Source: Apostichopus parvimensis
Taxonomy: Eukaryota; Echinodermata; Holothuroidea; Aspidochirotida; Stichopodidae
Assembly: GCA_000934455.1 (NCBI GenBank)
Contig: KN882730.1
Span: 635-27,731 of the forward strand
DNA length: 27,097 bases
Reading direction: 5' to 3'
Positions 12,201-21,200 of this stretch are shown here, in pieces. Position numbers and translations under genes: made by a program. The notes below the pieces were generated by a model. That model was not told the origin of the DNA and did no database searches. It saw only the letters and a program-made list of their open reading frames with translations. The number at the start of each line of letters is the position of its first letter. The stretch's first letter is position 1.

Positions 12201-15200
12201 NNNNNNNNNNNNNNNNNNNNNNNNNNNNNNNNNNNNNNNNNNNNNNNNNNNNNNNNNNNNNNNNNNNNNNNNNNNNNNNNNNNNNNNNNNNNNNNNNNNN
12301 NNNNNNNNNNNNNNNNNNNNNNNNNNNNNNNNNNNNCAAGTTAACAAAAGAGCATCAATTGAAAGGTGACTGGAAACTGGAAAAAGCAAAGAAATTATTT
12401 TTGGCTAGACCAGGATTCAAATCAGTGAGCTCAGCATTGCAAAAGTCCAGTGCTCTACCAACTGAGGTATCCAACTTGCTCATAATTGGTGGCGAAACTG
12501 AAGATCATTCTGTCAACCAGTGACGATTTCACCACTGTTTTATTTGGGAAGAAAGGCAGCCAGCTTTTTTTATTACGGGATTGTGAAGAATGTTTTAATT
12601 TGACTGATTTAATCCTTAGGTTTGAAGGTGAGCACAGAGTATGAAGTTACTGTCTCAGCGTATAATTTAGAGGAAGGCTCCCCCCTGAATGGACCTAGGT
12701 CTTCTATAATTGCTGCCACAGCGGATGGAGGTAGGTCTGAGGTTACAATGCTGGTATATTGTCATTTAGCCCATAGGCATAGGGTACTGCTCTAAACGGT
12801 AATGTCCTGAGAGGCAGTCGAGTGAGAGGCAGATGAGGGTAGGAACAAATATGATATAGACTGAGATAAGTGACGGCACATTGAGGCTTATGGCATTCCT
12901 TACAAACATATTGACTCTCAGTAAATTTTTCACTTCATTGCATTCAGTTGTGTTTTTATCAATGAGATATTAATAAATGTAGTCGACTTTATATAACTCG
13001 GGGAATACAAAAACAATCAAATTCAGTATGAGATGTTACTTTCTTAGAGTTTACATATAACATGTGAATTTAAATACTGCAGTTTTTCAAAGGAACATCC
13101 CATCTGTTCAAATGTTTGGGAAGGAGGTGGGGGAAGGGGGGGGTTAGGGTTTTCTTTCAAATTCTATTTGTTCTCAAAACTGTTGATCGGAGAAACAAAA
13201 TACTCTGCAGTACTCTTCCAACCTATAAAAATTTTTAATACCCTTCCCTCCCAAATGTTTGGGAAGGAGGTGGGGGAAGGGGGGGGGTTAGGGTTTTCTT
13301 TCAAATTCTATTTGTTCTCAAAACTGTTGATCGGAGAAACAAAATACTCTGTATTACTCTTCCAACCTATAAAACTTTAAATACCCTTCATCTTAATAAT
13401 CAGATTAGTGTATAAAGTAAAATTAAACTGCAAACTTAATAGGCAATATATTGTCAACATAATAGCCATGAATATATGTTTATACCAGATTCCTTACATT
13501 TAGGTTTTCACATGGTTCTAAGAGTGGGAACAAATTATATCTATAACAAAATTAATCCTAAATTTTGTCTTAAGTGTTTTAAGAGATTAATCTGTTCAAG
13601 TTTGACAGGGCAGAAGTCAAGGTTGAAACAACAGTTAATATCCTTCTATAAATTTCAGTGCCTGGAATGATCACCGATTTGACGATTGGAGATATTGGCC
13701 CAACCTTTGCCCTTTTAAAGTGGTCGGCTCCATTAGAAGAACGAGGAGATATACTCGGCTATAGGATACAGTATACTGTCATCGAAACCTCAAATTCAGG
13801 AAAAGGTAAGGAAACTAAATTCGTTATCATGTAAACTAGATTTATGAATGTGAAAAATGGGGGGTGGGGGGATTTCCCTTGCATGCCTGCGGTGTCGATT
13901 TTCAGAGATTCCTCTATTTGAATACAAACAGGTGAAATGAGGTTTTACCATCCTCCTTGTGTTATGATCATCACATTGTCTCTTAATTAATCAAAAAGAA
14001 GAGGAAGCTTGGACATTTTGTGAGGTTAAAGGATACAATGTTTTGAATAATTAATCGTTGACTATCGCCCACAATGCTATTTAGAGGAAGGGGAAAGTGT
14101 AACGCGCCATCGTTTGCCTCATTCTTGTCGCCGAAAACTTGTTGTTGAATCACAGCAGAACATGTGAGATTTTACTGACTGCACGTCATCAAATCATAGT
14201 TGTTGAAATAAATGTGTATAAATCATGATTGTTGTTGAAATATCATGTGTGTATAATCATGATTCTTGAACAATATAAGTGGAATTTGATCTCTTTTAAC
14301 TAAGAACTGACTGATTATATTTGATGCTTCTAATTACATGTAAATATTGCATTGTTGTTAAGTTTCCAATTCTTTTGAGGTAGAGGCAATTTTGATAAAC
14401 TTTTAACTGCACTATTTTTGGAAAAGAAGCAGAGCTCTGTGTGTTTACAAATCATAATCCTTTTTTTGAGTTTGTTGGACAGGAAGTGAAGCATTTACTC
14501 ATAAAAGACTACCAGCTGCTAAATTTCATTTTAAATGACTTTCATATGATCCTGTGGTTCGTAATCGGATCACAAAGATAGATGTATATCTAGAGATAAC
14601 CTGTGGTGCAGTTTCCATGGTGGACAGCTTTGTGGAGTATAATAGGCAAAGGCAAATTATTTGACCAGTTTATTATGTTAGGTAATAATTAATTATTGTA
14701 TCCAATCATGGAGATATAAAAGGTAGTTTATTCTTACTCTGAGAGATCACTTCTTTCATTATCAATGTCAAGATTAAATATACTTAGTCAATACAAAGAG
14801 AGGGGGAGAAAAATCAGGCAAAGATCTATCCGCTGAAAATGCTGGAGCAAGGAAGATGTTCGTTAGTTTCAAACGGAGCTTGAAATCAATCTGCTGCATA
14901 CATAGTATAACAGCATCCTGTTAACTTCCTGTGAATCACATCACACCTATACACACACAACAACACACAGATCTCAACGAGAAGACTCGAAGGGAAGTAG
15001 TGTCAACGAGCAACAACTCTACGTTCGTCACGGTCTTCAGCAAGGAAACCGAATATAACATTACAGGACTGACTTCAGAGACAAACTACTCGTTAACCAT
15101 CATGGCTCAGACAAACGCTGGATTTGGAGAGGCTCTCTCTTACTCCTTCGTCACAGGTTAGTTAGTAAAAATAAGTTTCATTTTAGGGGAAGATTTATTT

Positions 15201-18200
15201 ATGATTTCCCAGTTAGCTGTTCTGTTGTTGATTAATAACTTTCCATTTGTATATATATATAGGTTGTGGTTCAAGGAAGTAATGATAATGAATCCAGTGT
15301 GTATACAGTACAGTACTATACACATATTCAGAGTTTCATGATTTATATTGGCACAGTGGTGTGGGGGGAGGGGGGGGGGAGTCACTCTCTATGTATGTTT
15401 GAAGTAGACTAATGTTTATTATGAGTTTTAAGATTGTACATGCAATAAATTGCCTAGGTACTGATCACTGCATGCTGTACCTCTCTCTTTGTTGAAATCT
15501 GAGTCTGTCGAACGAAAGTTCGGATCGATCGTTTGTGCAGAATATAACGTAGACGAGAAAGGACGAGTGAAATATGAAGATCTAAAGGATGCCCACTCGC
15601 CTCTCCCCAAAACAAATTTGGCCCGCCGATTCATATCAAGTGGAGCGGTTTTTAATGTGTAGAGAATAGACCAACAATACACTCCATATGTGCATGTGTT
15701 CTGCTATGTAGAATGTACGAAACTTTAGGAAAAATCACCTACTTCTCCAATCACTTTGCATATTTTCACAATTTTGCTTTCCCCGCAGAGGAGAGTTACA
15801 ATTCTGTTGATAACTCTACATCTACAAATGGAACAGATTCTACTCCAAAGCCTGGAGAACTAGCCAAAGAAGATTGGATGCTTCTGGGGCTTCCACTGTA
15901 AGTCACTCAACATATTTGTTGTAGCGCATTTAGTATCGAATAGATTATTAGATTAATAATATAACAGATGCTAGAAAGGTCTACAAATGGACACATTAAA
16001 TCAATGTTATACAGCATGAAGGTTGCTATTGCCAATTATTCTTTGACTAAAGAAAATGATTAATTAAAGAATTATTTGACTAAACAATTTGAAGGAAAAA
16101 AAAATGTTGACTAAAAAATTATTTGACTAAAGAAAATTATTCTTTAACTAAAATCATTCTTTGACTAAATTGATACTGTAAACTATAGTAGTTAGAAGGA
16201 TGGACTAAAATATGCCCCCTCCACCCGCCCCTCCCACCCCCTCCCCCCAAGAAATGAAGATGACAAACAAACGTATGGAAGAGAGTAGTAAAACATGTCA
16301 TAGTTGGTGTATGTGTGCAATATTATACTGTGTAATTCTAGGTATCATCATAGTCTCAATGTTGTAGTAAATGGCTTGCTATTGATTCTTCATGAGCCCT
16401 GTATGCATGGCCTAATGTTGATTTCCTCCACCACAAAATTCCTTAATATCACATTACAACAATCAGGATGTGGTTAATTTATGGTCCCATTTTTGATTCT
16501 CCATGTTGCTATTACTGATGAAATTAACTCTGTGAAGATATTTTTATTTTTGCTTTCCTGTTATGGGTAAAATTTTACATGTTGACAATCGGAATGACAT
16601 AGCTGCTATAAACATGGTATAGCCCATATATGGGATTCTACAACACACAAAGAACAGTCACTCATATTTTTGTTTCTTTCACTCATCTTATGGCAGAATT
16701 TTTGTTGTGCATATATTTTGTAAGTTATCGATAAAGTTTATGGGAATAAAACAGGTTTGAGCCCACCAACTCTACTGGTTGGCAATATAAATTGGAACAA
16801 ATTTTCAGGTTTTGTGGATCAGTGAGGGGGGAGGGGGTCTCCCTCCACCCCTACCCAATCATTCCAGTGCTATAATCCTATCCCTTCATTGTACAGTTTC
16901 ACTATATGTGTTTGTCAGGGAATTTCTGTATATATAATGATGGTTATTATTCTTACTTTCTTCATCAGGAATTCCTTCGCCATCTTTACCTCTGCTGTTG
17001 GGCTTGCCTTTGTATTCTTCCTATTAGCAGTCTTCTTTATAACGGCTTGGTGTTCCAGAGCTAGTGGCAAAAAACAAGCAAAGAGCCGTCTTGTTCCACG
17101 TAAGTTATCTCGCAACTTTATTCCTATCACCCTTAGAAAAGAGGGGAAAATATCCCTTTTTCTGTAAATACCAGAATATCATGAAATCTACACAAATCTA
17201 GAAATTGTGATTTTCTCCTTTGGGGTTATACAAGACTTGTAAATGGACTACTATTTTATTGTCACTGTCAAACAGATTCTATTTCCTACAAATAAATTAA
17301 ACTACTAAAAAGTAGTTTTAAAATCTAACGGCAAATCGTGAAATGAAGGAAGTCTTTGGTTAATGCCGCTGAATGGTTAGATCTTTAAGTATTATTAACA
17401 CATCAGCCAATGGAAACAAATCATTAAAGTGTTGGTATGTTTTTATTGACCGATCCAGGCCTAGTTAGCCACTTGCAACAAAAGGAAATTCAGAAAAATC
17501 TGGCATTTTTGTGAATTACAATGCACATCAGTGACTGTAAAGGCATATTACTATGAGGAACAAATTGGCAGAAAATTGAAAGTGCCTTTTTTAGTTATGG
17601 GGAAATTATTTTATGTACAAGTTTTTGTTCCTCCATTTATTTAATGCATTTTATACTATTAACGATGCCTTCTTCTCTTCTTCTCATTCTCCAGTAATTA
17701 GAGATGACCAATTTGTCCAAATTTCCAGCCAATCTGGAGAAGAAGGTGTGGACAATTATTCTAGAACAGAATCCAGGTACTTTTATATACTATGGTGCTG
17801 GGGTGGGCAACCTACGGCCTGCGGGCCACATGCGGCCCACCAGTGATTTTTTTGCGGCCCGTGAGATGTCTCAAGAAAAAGAAAAAAGGCAATCTATTTG
17901 ACATCATCACAAAAAAAAAAATTCTTCTGTAACCCACATGGATGGACATGAAATGATTACATTTGTGTGTTTGTCACGGTAGAAACTATTCTTCACAGAC
18001 AACTGCCCAATAGAAAGGGGAAAAAAACATGTTTTATTCAAATAAAAACCTTATGAATTATTTCCAGGAATGACCTCATTCTTGCTGACTCTTATTTCCT
18101 GTTTGGTGACAAATTAGTTAGGATGTTCTTTTAATGAATTCAGTTTGTTCCTTTTATACCCATTTATGCTATTCAGTACTAAAATAAAATTTCATTTTAA

Positions 18201-21200
18201 ATATAGTTTCATTCAGAAAAGTATGATTGTTGCATGTGATTACATTAATTATTCACTGACTTAGTAGAAAACTGCCTCAGACTCCATACGAGGTCTAAAG
18301 TGAACCAGACTTGTTGTGGATCGCCCCATAGCAACCTCCCCCACCCCCCCCACCCCCAACTCGTCCTTTAGGTATTTCTGGATTTGATCCTAGTATGATC
18401 AGTTGATTGAATTACAAATTCAATGTTAAATTTTCAAGTTATTGCTGCATGATGGTATTAACCATCTGGATTTCTCTTTTACAGCAGTCCCACACCCAGC
18501 AGTTTTACCGGCGCTCCGACCTCCTCCCGTGTCTTAGATGAGCAGAATTTAATACAGAACAGACCGAGAGCCAGCTCATCCCCAGCAAGTGCCCAGCTGT
18601 CAGTGAGGGCAGTACCCAACCACTACGGAGGAACATCACACTATGGGACTAACCCACGTAAGTCCGCAACTCTGCTTTGCTTTCCATCTGTTTGTGTACT
18701 GTTTCTCAGCCTTCAATGGATATATTCCTGTGGAGAAGTTGACGGGTAATAAAAAAAGATTATGGTAATTTTCTGTATCTCCAGGTGAAAACTACATAAG
18801 TTTTTTTTTCACGGCGATGATATTAATTTTTTCAAATTTGGCGGTATTTGATGCCGTCGATGCAATTCAGTTGGGAAAAGTACTTCTTTTTCTATACCAT
18901 ACTTAACTCACTGATTCACAGAGGAAAATGACCTTGTTACAAATAAAGTCATATTTTGATAACATTTTCAAATACAGAGGATCCTTTATAAAAGGGAAGC
19001 AAACATTCCATATGCATCATCACCTGGCTGTGATCATTCCTGGTGGGGGGGGGGGGGGGGTTGGGGGAGGAGAGGAAGAATGGAGTGTTTAAACAGTCAA
19101 AATAGTCACATCCAATCCACCAGCTAGTGAGACAAGGTCTACCGGAATATCCCTTTGATGCTTAAAACGATGCACAACATTTTTGTGAGCTTTTTACTGA
19201 ATGACATAGCAGAGCTAGTTAGTTCTTTCTGTTTCTGTTTCTGTTAGGTACTCGTTAAAAACCCCTCTCGGGTATCACAACGAGGATGTCAGTACGCAGC
19301 ACAGCAGTGCTAGTAACAATGCGTGGGCAATCTAGTTTCAAACACCTCAAGACTAGGGCTCTCTTTAACGGCCAAGGATTGCGTATTCCAGTCTTTTATA
19401 GTCCTACGATAGAAATTATACTGAAAAGCACGTAGATTATGTGGAATTTGAATATAGCGGCCACGCCTCCCTGGTTTCAAAAAGGGATGATTCTCATTTG
19501 GGACTGCAACTAGGCCAGTAATAATTTGATAAAAAAGCCTGGCGCTTTACCTTCTTTCTATCAGGGGTTCCCAATTCAAAGTCTTTAAGGTCTCAGTGAC
19601 GCTGGATTGCCTACGGAAATCACAAGTTACAAAATGTGCTGCCTTCCTTTGAATTTTTTCTATTTTATCTTGGTCTTAGACCTTATAAATGTCCCAAATC
19701 TGAGCTGCATATTCAAGAGTAGAACGACACATAGACATATAGGCCAATTCATGTAATTCTGGTGGGCAAGAGCGCAAATTCCTATTCAGGAAGCCAATGG
19801 TTCTGCTGGTCCTAGTGCATATCTTATCAATATGTGTAGAGAAAGATAAATTATCACTAAACAGGATACCAAGATAAGGTTTGCGCAGTGATGCACTCCA
19901 ATCCGTGAAAGTTGATATTCTCAAACTTTTGAATACCATTACCAAGAAAGGAATTCTAATGTACATTGTAGATCACCAAATGAATAGTAGAGTATTTCAT
20001 GTTACTTTAAATCAATTCTATCTTTCTGTCCTCCTCCTGTTGGCCCATTGATAAAATCATATCAGACAAATGTACATTTGCGAATAATATCTACGATAAC
20101 GAGTGTAAACGAGTGTAACAAGTGTAATAAAACATTAGTCGATTGGTCACAGAAACTTGACGACTTTTGGACTCGTCTGTTGTATGCGTGATCTTGGCAT
20201 GTAGTCTAGGAAAGATAGCAAATGAATGACATGGAGTGAAACTTTTTTGGATTTTTCTATCATAGTTTGCTAATGATATTTGTACCATCATTAAAATTAC
20301 AGCTGTTTTGCTCACAGCAGTTCATTATATTGGTGAGTATGTTCAACACATTAAAAAATTGCCCAAATTACTGAATCTTCGCAAGGACATTTTATTTGCA
20401 TTTTGATTTCTCAATATGATTTTGGTTTAAATTTGGCAGCAACACCATCGCTTTTGGAGCTCTTTTTTTCATCTTTTTTTCATATTTTGTTTAAATTGCC
20501 CAGTAGGTATATTCACAATGCTACTACTATGTTTGGTTGCTAGAGTTCACATCAGCTTATCGGTTTATATCCTAAACTATTCAAACAAAAAACCATTTGC
20601 CAAAGAGCAAAGAGCTACTCAATTTGGCAGCAACACCATCGCTTTTGGAGCCTTTTTTTTTCATCTTTGTTCATACTTTTGCATATTTTGTTTAAGTGGG
20701 GAACAAAAAACCCATAGTTGCAGTAAGTCTATTCACGAAGCTACTACTATATTTGGTTGCTTGAGTTCACATCAGCTTATCGGTTTATATCCTAAACTAT
20801 GCAGAACAAAACCATTTTGCCAAAGAGTGTCTGTATAAACAATATGATGATCACTGAATTTCAAATGCTTGGCTGGCGCTCCTGTATTCTCATTGTCTCG
20901 CTACGTTTATCAGTTGGAATGATTTGTGCACACAAGGAGACTGCCTAATAACACCCTTTTAGAAATTGTGCATTGGGTTTCAATACAGATATGGGGACGA
21001 TTGTTAAAATATAAAGTGGATAAACAGACTAGTCTGTTGTTTACCTTACACTTGTTTGGGGCAATTCACCTGCTAAGCTAGCAAAAGCTTATCACTATAT
21101 TGACAATATTGAGTGGTACAATCATCCCATTGTAATGTTTCAAGAGTATTAGGTGCTACCATTCTTGGCTACTGATACAAAACAATTTTCATCCCTTTCA

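Noticed and set aside
13168..13380. 70-codon open frame with an internal repeated peptide
   Set aside because: The repeat is simply the 143-bp DNA tandem duplication read in frame; no coding signal.
15428..15682. 84-codon open frame on the minus strand in intron 13
   Set aside because: No family resemblance and no start or splice context; it overlaps the alternative-exon candidate on the other strand, and one at most can be real.
16912..16930. Upstream acceptor-like TTTGTCAG|GGAATTT before exon 15
   Set aside because: It would shift the frame and lose the transmembrane helix start; the acceptor at 16968 gives a clean join.
17704..17901. Open frame reading through exon 16 into the intron
   Set aside because: It runs into the hAT-like repeat; the donor at 17777 and acceptor at 18484 join in the right phase to a plausible tail.
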